A stretch of DNA of 18,364 bases from Candidatus Zhuqueibacterota bacterium (GCA_014729735.1 WJJN01000682.1:1-18364), one strand, 5' to 3'; positions 6,989 through 14,800 are shown, counted from the stretch's first letter. Numbers and translations: made by a program. The notes: a model not told the origin generated them from the letters alone.

Positions 6989-8338
6989 GTGAGTAGATTG
7001 ATGGTTAGTGTTTCGGGCATCAGGGGTATTATTGGTGAAGGTTTAACCCCGTCAGAGGTAATTAAGTATACACAGGCTTTCGGCACATATGTTGGAAGTG
7101 GGAAGGTCGTTGTTGGTAGAGATTCGCGCGTGACCGGTGAAATGGTGAAATCAGCGGTGATTTCAGGATTGCTGGCAGTCGGTTGTGATGTAATCGACAT
7201 CGGTATCTGCCCGACGCCCACAGTTCAGATGGCGGTGGAAAAACTCAAAGCTCGCGGGGGGATTGCAGTTACCGCGAGCCACAATCCGATCGAATGGAAT
7301 GCACTGAAGCTTATTGATTCCAGCGGATTATTCGTTGATGAGGAGCAAGGGAAAAAGGTGATCGAATATGCCGAAAAAAGTAATTTTAACTATGTGATTT
7401 GGGAGAAGATCGGAAAAATCGATCACTATAAGAACGCAATTCAGGATCATATTAATGCAATTTTAAAATTGAAATATATTGATCCCGATTTAATTCGTTC
7501 GAAAGAATTTAAGGTAGTCGCGGATTGTGTAAATGGAGCCGGCGGTACCACAGTACCTCAGTTATTGAGAGAACTTAATTGTGATGTGATTACGATAAAT
7601 GAAGAACCAAACGGATTGTTTCCAAGGGCGCCGGAACCAGTTCCTGAAAATTTAAGCGAGCTCTGCGAAAAGGTGAAGTCTGTAAAAGCAGATATTGGTT
7701 TCGCGGTAGATCCGGATGTGGATCGGCTGGCGGTCGTTTCGGAGAACGGGGTTCCTTTGGGAGAGGAATATACGCTGGCATTGGCTGTTAACTATATTGC
7801 ACAGAAAAAGAGAGGTCCGATTGTCGTGAACGCGTCAGTTTCAAAGGTGATCGATGATCTTGCCGAAAAATATCATTCTAAAGTAATCCGAACGAAAGTC
7901 GGCGAAATTCACGTTGCAACAAGAATGCGCAAGGAAAATGCAGCTATTGGCGGTGAAGGCAATGGCGGTGTAATACTTCCGGAATTGCATTTAGGACGGG
8001 ATGCACCGCTGGGAATCGCATTAACACTGCAGCAACTTGCTGAGTTCGGTGGTAAAATATCTGATCTTCAAAAAAAATTGCCGCAATATTATCAGGTAAA
8101 AAGAAAAATAAATCTCGATCAGGTTGAGCCTGAGCAGGTGATGGAAAAAATTGTCGACGAATTTTCCGATGAAAAAATCGACCGTACCGATGGCATCAAA
8201 ATACTGTGGGATAATGAATGGGTGCACATTCGTCCGTCGAACACCGAACCAATTATTCGGGTGATGTCTGAAGCCAAAACCCAGGAACAGGCAGAGGCAA
8301 TTTGCTATAAGTTTATGAAATTTATCGAAGGTATTTAA
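6989..8338 (+). CDS. glmM: Phosphoglucosamine mutase / alpha-phosphohexomutase family enzyme (archaeal GlmM-like)
   Basis: 449 residues from GTG at 6989, chosen because GGAGG (6979-6983) ends 5 nt upstream; a TTG at 6977 overlaps that site and the ATG at 7001 is too far. The four active-site loops of the alpha-D-phosphohexomutase superfamily are present: phosphoserine loop TASHNP (95-100, Ser97), metal loop DPDVDR (241-246), sugar loop GEGNGG (322-327) and phosphate-binding loop RPSNTEP (415-421). The sugar loop is GEGNGG rather than the bacterial GlmM form GEQSGH, which points to the archaeal-type GlmM branch. The default role is glucosamine-6-phosphate to glucosamine-1-phosphate conversion for UDP-GlcNAc synthesis. 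The stop is 1 nt before a pyrimidine-nucleoside phosphorylase gene, so a phosphopentomutase role is also possible. The family is certain, the substrate is not. Confidence 0.85.
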   Translation: MSRLMVSVSGIRGIIGEGLTPSEVIKYTQAFGTYVGSGKVVVGRDSRVTGEMVKSAVISGLLAVGCDVIDIGICPTPTVQMAVEKLKARGGIAVTASHNPIEWNALKLIDSSGLFVDEEQGKKVIEYAEKSNFNYVIWEKIGKIDHYKNAIQDHINAILKLKYIDPDLIRSKEFKVVADCVNGAGGTTVPQLLRELNCDVITINEEPNGLFPRAPEPVPENLSELCEKVKSVKADIGFAVDPDVDRLAVVSENGVPLGEEYTLALAVNYIAQKKRGPIVVNASVSKVIDDLAEKYHSKVIRTKVGEIHVATRMRKENAAIGGEGNGGVILPELHLGRDAPLGIALTLQQLAEFGGKISDLQKKLPQYYQVKRKINLDQVEPEQVMEKIVDEFSDEKIDRTDGIKILWDNEWVHIRPSNTEPIIRVMSEAKTQEQAEAICYKFMKFIEGI

Positions 8339-8339
8339 A

Positions 8340-9671
8340 ATGACCACGCAATCGATTATCATCAAGAAACAGAGAGGCAAGGAACTAGCTCAGGATGAAA
8401 TCAACTACCTGATCAACGGTTTTATTTCAAATTCCATCCCTGATTATCAGATGGCTGCGTTTTTAATGACGGTCTATTTTCAGGGAATGACGTATCAGGA
8501 AACCTATCATTTAACAAAAGCAATGCTGGATTCCGGTGAAAAAATCGATACCAGCGTCATTTCCGGTTTTAAGGCAGATAAGCATAGCACAGGGGGGGTC
8601 GGCGATAAAGTTTCATTGGTGCTGGCACCACTGGTTGCTGCCGCCGGTGTTATCGTACCAATGATATCCGGCAGAGGCTTAGGACATTCCGGCGGAACAC
8701 TGGATAAACTGGAATCGATTCCCGGATTTAAAACCAAGCTTTCCGCAAAGGAGTGTATCAAGCAATTGGAAAATATCGGTGTGGCGATGATCGGACAATC
8801 TGACGACATCGTACCGGCAGATAAAAAAATATATGCCCTGAGAGATTCTACTTCCACTGTCAGATCAGTTCCGCTAATCACCGCCTCCATTTTAAGCAAG
8901 AAATTGGCAGAAGAGATAGATGCGCTGGTAATCGATTTGAAAGTCGGGAAAGGAGCTTTTTTCAAAGATCAGGCATACGCATATAAACTCGCTGACAGCC
9001 TGATTGACATTAGCCAGCGATTTGGATTGCAAACGTCAGTATTGTTCACTGCTATGGATCAACCAATCGGTAATGCTATTGGCAATTGGGTAGAGGTAAA
9101 AGAATCCATCGATACGTTGCGTGGTAATGGTCCCGAAGATCTCCTCGAAGTGACACTGGCGTTAGGGTCTGAAATGCTAATGAAAGCAAAGCTTGAAAAA
9201 TCGATCTCGGAGGCAAAAGATCGGCTAAAAAATATACTGGCGAGTGGCGCAGCTTACGATAAATTTACTGAAATCGTTAAACATCAGGGTGGAAAGTTAA
9301 AATATATCGAGAAGCCAGAGTTGTATGATGAGTCATTGCATCAGCATATCGTCAAAAGCGAACGTAGCGGCTTTATAGATGATATTAATTCCCGACAAAT
9401 CGGATTATTAGCGATGGAATTAGGTGCCGGTCGAAAAACGCTTGCCGACAGAATAGATCATAAGGCAGGTATTATCTTAAAAAAGAAAATGGGTGAAAGC
9501 GTTGAACGCAATGAATCTGTCGCTACAGTCTACACGGATTTAGAAATTAGCGAAGCCGAAATTTTTGACAGGATCTCCAACGCATTTAATATTACGCCAT
9601 CTTCTCCACCACTCACTAATCCCATTTTGGGATATGCAACAAAAGATGGCATATCCCGCTGGTCTGATTGA
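8340..9671 (+). CDS. pdp: Pyrimidine-nucleoside (thymidine/uridine) phosphorylase
   Basis: 443 residues, the usual length for the PyNP/DeoA family. These cytoplasmic enzymes split thymidine, deoxyuridine or uridine with phosphate to the base and (deoxy)ribose-1-phosphate. Visible blocks are KHSTGGVGDK (81-90), which holds phosphate; the family signature SGRGLGHSGGTLDKLESIPG (110-129); LRDSTSTVRSVPLI and LVIDLKVGKGAFF in the alpha/beta domain; and the C-terminal PyNP domain beginning near DHKAGIILKKKMG. It follows the phosphomutase gene with a 1-nt gap and so depends on that transcript. It converges with the PBP1A gene with one base between stop codons. Pyrimidine specificity is inferred; deciding between the PyNP and DeoA subfamilies needs a tree. 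DeoC, which uses a downstream product, is encoded at 12809. Confidence 0.93.
   Translation: MTTQSIIIKKQRGKELAQDEINYLINGFISNSIPDYQMAAFLMTVYFQGMTYQETYHLTKAMLDSGEKIDTSVISGFKADKHSTGGVGDKVSLVLAPLVAAAGVIVPMISGRGLGHSGGTLDKLESIPGFKTKLSAKECIKQLENIGVAMIGQSDDIVPADKKIYALRDSTSTVRSVPLITASILSKKLAEEIDALVIDLKVGKGAFFKDQAYAYKLADSLIDISQRFGLQTSVLFTAMDQPIGNAIGNWVEVKESIDTLRGNGPEDLLEVTLALGSEMLMKAKLEKSISEAKDRLKNILASGAAYDKFTEIVKHQGGKLKYIEKPELYDESLHQHIVKSERSGFIDDINSRQIGLLAMELGAGRKTLADRIDHKAGIILKKKMGESVERNESVATVYTDLEISEAEIFDRISNAFNITPSSPPLTNPILGYATKDGISRWSD
9629..9657. terminator. Symmetrical hairpin at the end of the nucleoside phosphorylase gene, between convergent genes
   Basis: GGGATATGC (9629-9637) and GCATATCCC (9649-9657) form a perfect 9-bp stem with an 11-nt loop, inside the last codons of the phosphorylase gene and just past the stop of the opposing PBP1A gene. 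No T-run follows closely on either strand, so it is not a classical intrinsic terminator. It is the only candidate for ending either transcript at this 1-nt junction. Confidence 0.4.
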
Positions 9672-9672
9672 A

Positions 9673-11871
9673 TTAAAATCGTATTCTTTTTTTGGTTTTA
9701 CTGGATTTTATCGTTCTTGAATCGAATCCTGTGTGTTTATCGCAATATTGAGTCGGAACATTGTCCGTTTCAAAGACTTCGGTAATGATATCAGGGCAAT
9801 ATTCGGTAGCCAACATTTTTGTCTCATTACAAATATCAACCCGTGAGACACCTGGTGGCATGTGGAAATACTCGATGGGTAATTCCAGTGTGTCATGTGC
9901 AGTTTTCATAAAGGGTGCCCAAATTGGCAAGGCTGCCTGTGCACCGGTTTGTCCGGAGCCAAGGGAAATAGCAGGATTATCGAGTCCCACCCAGACGCCG
10001 GAAACAATCTGCGGTGTGAAACCGATAAACCATGCGTCAGTGAATTCATTGGTAGTACCGGTTTTTCCCCCTGCGGGACGCAGGAATTTATAGACACTGC
10101 GTGCCGTATAGCCGGTTCCTCTGTTCAGTACGGTTTCCAACAAATTCACCATTATATAAGAGGTCTCCGCACGCAATACATGGGTTAGTTGCGGACGATA
10201 TTCTTCCAATACATTTCCGTATTTATCCTCGACACGCAAAATAGCCAGTGGTTTTGCCAATGCTCCCTGATTTGCAAATACGCCAAACGCCGAAGTTAAT
10301 TCAATAGGAATGACTTGTGCTGCCCCGAGGGCAATGGCATCTACCGGCTCGAGTGGTGTGGTAATGCCTAATTTTCTGGCATAGTCGATGACTGTTTTGG
10401 GTGGTACAATTTCCTGAACCACGCGGGCTGTCACGAGATTAAGTGATCGACGCAGCGCCTCGCGAAACGTTGTGGGACCTCCCTGAGAATAATCGTAATT
10501 GTGCGGAGCCCAGCGATCGCCATTCGGAAGATATAAAACCACGGGTTGATTTAACAATTCGGTTGTGGGCGAATAGCCATTATCGATCGCCGCAGTATAC
10601 ACGATGGGTTTGATGGTCGAGCCGGGCTGTCGTTGCTTCATTTGGATCGCTCGGTTATATTTCGATTCACCAAAATCGCGACCTCCAATCATTGCCAGAA
10701 TATAGCCGTTTTTAGGATTCAATGCAACAAAAGCTATTTGAATGGGAACATGTTTATTTGCCATTGAATCGACAAGTGATTCGTTATTTATTAGCTGTTC
10801 ATAAGGAATTCTATTCAGGAGGTCTTTCGGCAGGTATCGCTTGAGCTTGTTTGTTTTAATCAGTCGTTGATTGAATTTTTTTTGCAATTGAGGCAGATGG
10901 TTATCGACTGCCTCCTCCGCTGCTGCCTGAACACGTGTATCCAGCGTTGTATAAACGGAATAGCCACCTTTATACAAGTCCATGTGGTAGCGATCTTGCA
11001 ATTCCTGACGGATATGCTCCGTAAAATAAGGAGCGACGCCGTATTCATCTTCTTTTGAATACGGTTTGACAACCACTGGTTCGTTTACTGTTTCATAATA
11101 TGTCTCCTCATCAATGTATTTGCGTTTCCACATATTGTGCAGCACGATATTTCGCCGCCGTTTTGCCCGGTCGGGATGACGCACAGGTGAATAAGCCGTG
11201 GGTCGCTGAAGCAAGCCGGCGAGCAATGCGCATTCTTCCAGAGTCATGTCTTTGGCATTCTTGCCGAAAAACTCCAGTGATGCAGCCTGAATTCCGTAGT
11301 TACCATGCCCGAAATTCATGTGGTTCAGATACATTTCGAGAATCTCGTGCTTGGTATACGTTCTCTCAATTTGAATCGCCGTAATCCACTCCCGGATTTT
11401 TCTTGAGACTTTCTTCTCAAGCCCCAGATACAATTGTCGTGCAAGTTGTTGCGTAATCGTACTTGCTCCCTGTTTGTAACGAAAATGCGCGATATTAATC
11501 ATCATTGCATATGCAAAGCGCTTTAAGTTAATGCCCCAGTGATCGAAAAATATGTGATCCTCGGTTGCAATCACAGCCTGCCACATATAGTCCGGTGCCT
11601 CTTCCAGTGGTATTAGAATTCTTTTTTGTGTATATAATTCTTTAATCACTTTACCATCGATAGAATAAATTTTTGTCGCCAGTTCCGGGTCATAGTGTTC
11701 CAATTGAGTTAATGATGGCAGATCGAGGCTTAAATATATGACCCAGCCAATAAATGCAATAAGCCCGGCAGCAGCCAGGATTAATAGATTTTTCAGGATT
11801 TTTCGTCTGATGGCTTCTTTATCAATGGAATTATTTTCGTGCTGGTTGTAATTTCGAATTCGACGTCTCAT
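9673..11871 (-). CDS. Penicillin-binding protein 1A (bifunctional transglycosylase/transpeptidase)
   Basis: 732 residues, class A PBP. It has a short basic cytoplasmic N-terminus, one membrane anchor (about 28-50) and then a GT51 glycosyltransferase domain: ATEDHIFFDHWGIN with the catalytic Glu104, GASTITQQLARQLYL (135-149) and KHEILEMYLN (174-183). The transpeptidase domain has all three penicillin-binding motifs: S418-T-I-K421, S476-L-N478 and K603-T-G605. The enzyme polymerises lipid II and cross-links peptidoglycan in the periplasm. The C-terminus carries a cysteine-containing tail (DICNETKMLATEYCP) and ends in a basic patch. The start overlaps the end of the LpxH-like gene by 41 nt; no internal ATG precedes the membrane anchor, and GGAAAA lies just ahead of this ATG, so the overlap looks real. 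The two envelope genes probably share a transcript. Confidence 0.95.
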   Translation of the reverse strand: MRRRIRNYNQHENNSIDKEAIRRKILKNLLILAAAGLIAFIGWVIYLSLDLPSLTQLEHYDPELATKIYSIDGKVIKELYTQKRILIPLEEAPDYMWQAVIATEDHIFFDHWGINLKRFAYAMMINIAHFRYKQGASTITQQLARQLYLGLEKKVSRKIREWITAIQIERTYTKHEILEMYLNHMNFGHGNYGIQAASLEFFGKNAKDMTLEECALLAGLLQRPTAYSPVRHPDRAKRRRNIVLHNMWKRKYIDEETYYETVNEPVVVKPYSKEDEYGVAPYFTEHIRQELQDRYHMDLYKGGYSVYTTLDTRVQAAAEEAVDNHLPQLQKKFNQRLIKTNKLKRYLPKDLLNRIPYEQLINNESLVDSMANKHVPIQIAFVALNPKNGYILAMIGGRDFGESKYNRAIQMKQRQPGSTIKPIVYTAAIDNGYSPTTELLNQPVVLYLPNGDRWAPHNYDYSQGGPTTFREALRRSLNLVTARVVQEIVPPKTVIDYARKLGITTPLEPVDAIALGAAQVIPIELTSAFGVFANQGALAKPLAILRVEDKYGNVLEEYRPQLTHVLRAETSYIMVNLLETVLNRGTGYTARSVYKFLRPAGGKTGTTNEFTDAWFIGFTPQIVSGVWVGLDNPAISLGSGQTGAQAALPIWAPFMKTAHDTLELPIEYFHMPPGVSRVDICNETKMLATEYCPDIITEVFETDNVPTQYCDKHTGFDSRTIKSSKTKKRIRF

Positions 11872-12598
11872 TTTTTATTTTCCAATAATTTAAAGATATT
11901 TTCCCGTTAGAAAAAAGACCATAAGTAAAATTATCGATCCAGTCTCCCAAATTAATCAGATATTTCCCATCCACTTTTTCGATGAGTGGATTATGAGAAT
12001 GCCCCATAATGACGCAATCGAAACCTTTTTTAAATTTATCGACTGCATATTCCAAATAATCAGCTTCGTCATTCAGTATTTTATTTGCAGTGTGCTTCCG
12101 GCTGGTATGAGAAGAAAAACTCGCCAATGGCACTCCGAGATCGGGGTGCAGTAACCGATATAGAAATATGTTCACCGGATTTCGGAATACCTTTTTCAGA
12201 AGCTGATAGCCTTTATCCTTTTTGCTGACACCATCGCCGTGGAAGAGAAAGAATCGAACACCATCAATTTCCGTTTGATATGTCTCCTGATGCACGATGA
12301 ATCCGATTTCCTGTTCAAAGAAATCACGAATCCAATAATCATGATTACCCGGGAGAAAATGTATTTCAACACCCTGTTCGATCAGCTTTGAAAAGCGAAA
12401 GAACAGTCGATAGTACTTATTGGGTACAACGTGTTTGTATTCGAACCAAAAATCAAACAGATCACCGACAATGAATAGTTTGTTGCCCGGCTTCTCTATA
12501 TAATTAAAGAATGAAAACAAATGTTCCAACTTTTCTTGTTCTTTTTCCGTATCGCCAGCGCCGATATGAATATCTGAGATAAAATAAACATCACCCAT
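11831..12598 (-). CDS. UDP-2,3-diacylglucosamine diphosphatase (LpxH-like metallophosphoesterase)
   Basis: 255 residues with every metal-binding block of the calcineurin-like phosphoesterases: SDIH (Asp9, His11), GDLFDFW (Asp46), GNHD (84-87), HGD (120-122) and GHSH (199-202). The GDLFDFW and HGDG forms and the overall length fit LpxH. LpxH hydrolyses UDP-2,3-diacylglucosamine to lipid X, step four of lipid A synthesis, at the cytoplasmic face of the inner membrane. Divergent LpxH2-type paralogues share these motifs, so the exact reaction is probable rather than proven. The gene is divergent from deoC across a 210-nt AT-rich gap and overlaps the PBP1A gene downstream by 41 nt. AGGA lies about 11 nt before the start. 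Its presence argues for a lipid A-containing outer membrane. Confidence 0.87.
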   Translation of the reverse strand: MGDVYFISDIHIGAGDTEKEQEKLEHLFSFFNYIEKPGNKLFIVGDLFDFWFEYKHVVPNKYYRLFFRFSKLIEQGVEIHFLPGNHDYWIRDFFEQEIGFIVHQETYQTEIDGVRFFLFHGDGVSKKDKGYQLLKKVFRNPVNIFLYRLLHPDLGVPLASFSSHTSRKHTANKILNDEADYLEYAVDKFKKGFDCVIMGHSHNPLIEKVDGKYLINLGDWIDNFTYGLFSNGKISLNYWKIKNETSNSKLQPARK

Positions 12599-12721
12599 TG
12601 TAAACGCGTATCCTGAAGATTAATTTGTTAGTAATATGGCTGCAGAACATTTCGTTATAATTTAATATTTTAAATTTTGAAAATCAAGGTATATTCAAGG
12701 AAATTATTTAAAATATTTTTC

Positions 12722-12750
12722 TTGACAGAAGTTTAAATATTTCGTATATT
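12722..12750 (+). promoter_or_regulatory. Near-consensus sigma-70 promoter for deoC
   Basis: TTGACA (12722-12727), a 17-nt spacer and TATATT (12745-12750) match the housekeeping promoter pattern very well. The -10 ends 58 nt before the deoC start. The deoC start has no visible Shine-Dalgarno sequence; the leader is almost pure A/T. Confidence 0.75.
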
Positions 12751-12808
12751 TCTTATTATTTTAAAAAATTAAATTAGTTATCAGGTTATAAAAAATTAAC
12801 TTTCGTAA

Positions 12809-13483
12809 ATGGATAAAATATTAAATATATCGAAATACATTGATCATACACTATTAAAACCGGAAGCGACATCGGCAAACATTGAAAAGCTTTGTCAGGA
12901 GGCATTGACATACGGATTTGCAGCAGTTTGTGTAAATCCGGTTTATGTTAAATATGCACATTCATTGTTGATAAATTCCGAGGTAGCTGTGTGCACAGTT
13001 GTTGGATTCCCGCTGGGTGCAAATACTAAGCAAACAAAGTCAAATGAAGCCCGCGATGCATTAAAAGACGGTGCAACAGAAATTGATATGGTAATACAAA
13101 TCGGGGCGCTTAAGAGTGGGGAATATACCACGGTTGAAGATGACGTACGGGCAGTCATTTCCACATGCAGGGAATTCGGTGCAATCTGCAAGACAATTAT
13201 CGAAACCGCCCTGCTAACAGATAGGGAAAAACAAAAAGCGTGTGAACTGGCGGCAAAATCAGGCGCAAATTTTGTGAAAACATCCACCGGATTTGCATCG
13301 GCGGGAGCCACGGAGCACGATGTGGTACTGATGAGCAGTGCCGTAAAAAGGTATTCGACAGGCGTGAAAGCAGCAGGCGGCATTCGATCTTACGAAGATG
13401 CTGTGAAAATGATCAACGCCGGCGCAACGAGAATAGGTACGAGCTCCGGTGTAAAAATAGTAACCGAATCGAAGGAAAGTTAG
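12809..13483 (+). CDS. deoC: Deoxyribose-phosphate aldolase
   Basis: 224 residues, the usual length for bacterial class I DeoC, a TIM-barrel aldolase that cleaves 2-deoxyribose-5-phosphate to acetaldehyde and glyceraldehyde-3-phosphate. The opening IDHTLLKPEAT (11-21) is the family signature. Catalytic residues are visible: Lys157 in FVKTSTGF forms the Schiff base, Lys187 in GVKAAGGIR is the second active-site lysine, and Asp93 in TEIDMVIQIG is the proton relay. It comes after a strong promoter but lacks an evident ribosome binding site. The GNAT gene follows by 5 nt. It would consume deoxyribose phosphate derived from the nucleoside phosphorylase encoded at 8340, though the two genes are separated by an opposite-strand envelope pair. 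Confidence 0.96.
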   Translation: MDKILNISKYIDHTLLKPEATSANIEKLCQEALTYGFAAVCVNPVYVKYAHSLLINSEVAVCTVVGFPLGANTKQTKSNEARDALKDGATEIDMVIQIGALKSGEYTTVEDDVRAVISTCREFGAICKTIIETALLTDREKQKACELAAKSGANFVKTSTGFASAGATEHDVVLMSSAVKRYSTGVKAAGGIRSYEDAVKMINAGATRIGTSSGVKIVTESKES

Positions 13484-13488
13484 CGAAT

Positions 13489-14046
13489 ATGGAAAATAAA
13501 TTCATATCTGGCGAGAAAATTAATCTCCGTACTATAGACGTTCACGATGCTGAGTATTATGCTTCGCGATTAAATGATCCTGAAATACGAGAGACCTTAT
13601 TCCTTTCGCTTCCCACTACTTCTGAACTGGAAGAAGAGAAAATACGCGAATATCTGAAATCTACAGATACGCTCGCATTTACTATTGTGGATAAGAATTC
13701 CAATAAAGCCGTGGGACTTACGGCATTTTATAGAATAGACTACGTCCACAGTAACGCAGTTTTTTTTCTCGCGATCATGGATTCGGATTACTGGTCGCTT
13801 GGTTTTGGAACAGAAGCAACCAAATCGATGATGGAATATGCATTTGAGACATTAAATTTAAACCGGATCCAGTTACATGTTTATGCAGAAAACAAACCAG
13901 CGATCAGAATATATAGTTCAGTTGGATTCAAAAAAGAAGGTGTCCTTCGACAGGCGATGTTTCGATCAGGTGAATATCATGATTTTTGGATTATGGGCAT
14001 GCTACAAAAGGAGTGGCAGCGGCGAAAACGCAAGCAGCGCAAATGA
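13489..14046 (+). CDS. GNAT-family N-acetyltransferase (RimJ/RimL-like)
   Basis: 185 residues with the GNAT fold layout: N-terminal GEKINLRTIDVHDAEYY, the acetyl-CoA pyrophosphate-binding loop SLGFGTEATKSMMEYAF (103-119) and the RimJ/RimL-type motif NKPAIRIYSSVGFKKEGVLR (135-154). Such enzymes transfer acetyl from acetyl-CoA to protein N-termini, antibiotics, polyamines or other amines; the acceptor here cannot be told. The C-terminus is strongly basic (QRRKRKQRK), which may help bind an acidic or nucleic-acid-associated partner. The start is preceded by AAGGAAAG (13472-13479), and the gene begins 5 nt after deoC, so it shares that promoter. No functional link to deoxyribose metabolism is evident. 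Confidence 0.87.
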   Translation: MENKFISGEKINLRTIDVHDAEYYASRLNDPEIRETLFLSLPTTSELEEEKIREYLKSTDTLAFTIVDKNSNKAVGLTAFYRIDYVHSNAVFFLAIMDSDYWSLGFGTEATKSMMEYAFETLNLNRIQLHVYAENKPAIRIYSSVGFKKEGVLRQAMFRSGEYHDFWIMGMLQKEWQRRKRKQRK

Positions 14047-14387
14047 TTAAATATTATAAAAAATTTAATTTTAACTTGACAAATACAAAAAAAAGTATTA
14101 AATTACAAAACATTTTTTTCAAATGTAGCTTAGTAGAGGAGGTGATAAATTTATAAGGCGATAGATGATAAGAACATGGATTGAGGTGCTGAAAGTCGAA
14201 AGAAAGATGAGATGTTGTAAAATGTGAGATGAGTTGGAATGGATAATAATTTGCTCTTTGACCTTTGATGATTTAGCATGAAGTATTTGGTTTTCTCCTT
14301 TTTAGAAATCCTTAAATGGGGGTGGTAAAAAAATAAATAGCCTGTTTAACCAAATCAATGTAAAAGACAACCATACAGGAGAGAGGA
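14047..14387 (+). promoter_or_regulatory. 341-nt gene-free stretch: spoVG promoter and long leader
   Basis: A promoter-like TTGACA (14076-14081) is followed 16-17 nt later by TTAAAT/TAAATT (14098-14104), giving a leader of roughly 275 nt before spoVG. The leader contains ACATTT/AAATGT (14110-14126), the unusually strong AGGAGGTGAT (14137-14146), a purine-rich tract, TGCTCTTTGACC (14252-14263), which resembles the rRNA leader boxA, and ATTTGGTT/AACCAAAT arms (14286-14293 and 14349-14356). No convincing ORF or known riboswitch core was recognised. AGGAGAGAGG (14377-14386) is the spoVG ribosome binding site. Confidence 0.55.
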
Positions 14388-14669
14388 ATGGAGATCACAG
14401 AAGTTAATATAACTCTGAGGGATGAGGAGAAACTGAAAGCATTTGTAAACGTGACCTTTGATGATGTGTTTGTGGTAAGAGGACTGAAGGTGATAAAAGG
14501 TGCAAATGGGTACTTTATTAGCATGCCAAGCCGAAAGATGCCGGACGGATCTTTTAGAGATATTGCCCATCCAATTACAAATGATTTCCGTCAATTTATT
14601 GAAAAAGTAATTCTGGACAAATATCATAAAATTTTAGCCGAAGGCGGCGATACTGTGGGGGAAGCGTAA
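14388..14669 (+). CDS. spoVG: SpoVG-family RNA/DNA-binding regulator
   Basis: 93 residues, matching SpoVG throughout its length: MEITEVNITL, LKAFVNVTFDDVFVVRGLKV (16-35), GYFISMPSRKMPDG (41-54) and FRDIAHPITNDFR (56-68). SpoVG proteins are small site-specific nucleic-acid-binding regulators, best studied in Bacillus, Staphylococcus and Borrelia but present well beyond spore formers; nothing here implies sporulation. The C-terminus ends soon after the conserved core. A strong AGGAGAGAGG lies directly ahead of the ATG, and a long structured leader precedes it. A 7-bp hairpin follows 9 nt after the stop, and then tRNA-Gln and prs in the same direction. The order spoVG...prs-ctc recalls the Firmicutes cluster. 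Confidence 0.96.
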   Translation: MEITEVNITLRDEEKLKAFVNVTFDDVFVVRGLKVIKGANGYFISMPSRKMPDGSFRDIAHPITNDFRQFIEKVILDKYHKILAEGGDTVGEA

Positions 14670-14678
14670 TTAAACAGC

Positions 14679-14695
14679 TTAGTGAAAATCACTAA
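14679..14695 (+). other. Perfect 7-bp hairpin between spoVG and tRNA-Gln
   Basis: TTAGTGA (14679-14685) and TCACTAA (14689-14695) enclose a 3-nt AAA loop, with no T-run after it. It sits 9 nt after the spoVG stop and 16 nt before the tRNA 5' end. It may protect the 3' end of spoVG mRNA after tRNA excision rather than terminate. Confidence 0.45.
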
Positions 14696-14711
14696 CATAG
14701 AATCCAACTCT

Positions 14712-14783
14712 TGGGGCGTCGCCAAGCGGAAAGGCACAGGGTTTTGGTCCCTGCATACGGAGGTTCGAATCCTCCCGCCCCAG
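14712..14783 (+). tRNA. tRNA-Gln (anticodon TTG)
   Basis: The full cloverleaf can be drawn. Acceptor arms are TGGGGCG (14712-14718) and CGCCCCA (14776-14782), with G as discriminator at 14783. The D stem is GCC/GGC (14721-14723 and 14733-14735). The anticodon stem is CAGGG/CCCTG (14737-14741 and 14749-14753) around loop TTTTGGT, giving anticodon TTG at 14744-14746, which reads CAA/CAG glutamine codons. The T arm is GGAGG-TTCGAAT-CCTCC (14759-14775). CCA is not encoded. It lies between spoVG and prs on the same strand and is probably cut out of their common transcript. Confidence 0.96.
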
Positions 14784-14800
14784 CTTTCTGTTAATCAATT

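Noticed and set aside
14312..14627. Two antisense frames opposite spoVG
   Set aside because: They overlap each other and a highly conserved spoVG gene, and neither shows a domain or ribosome binding site.
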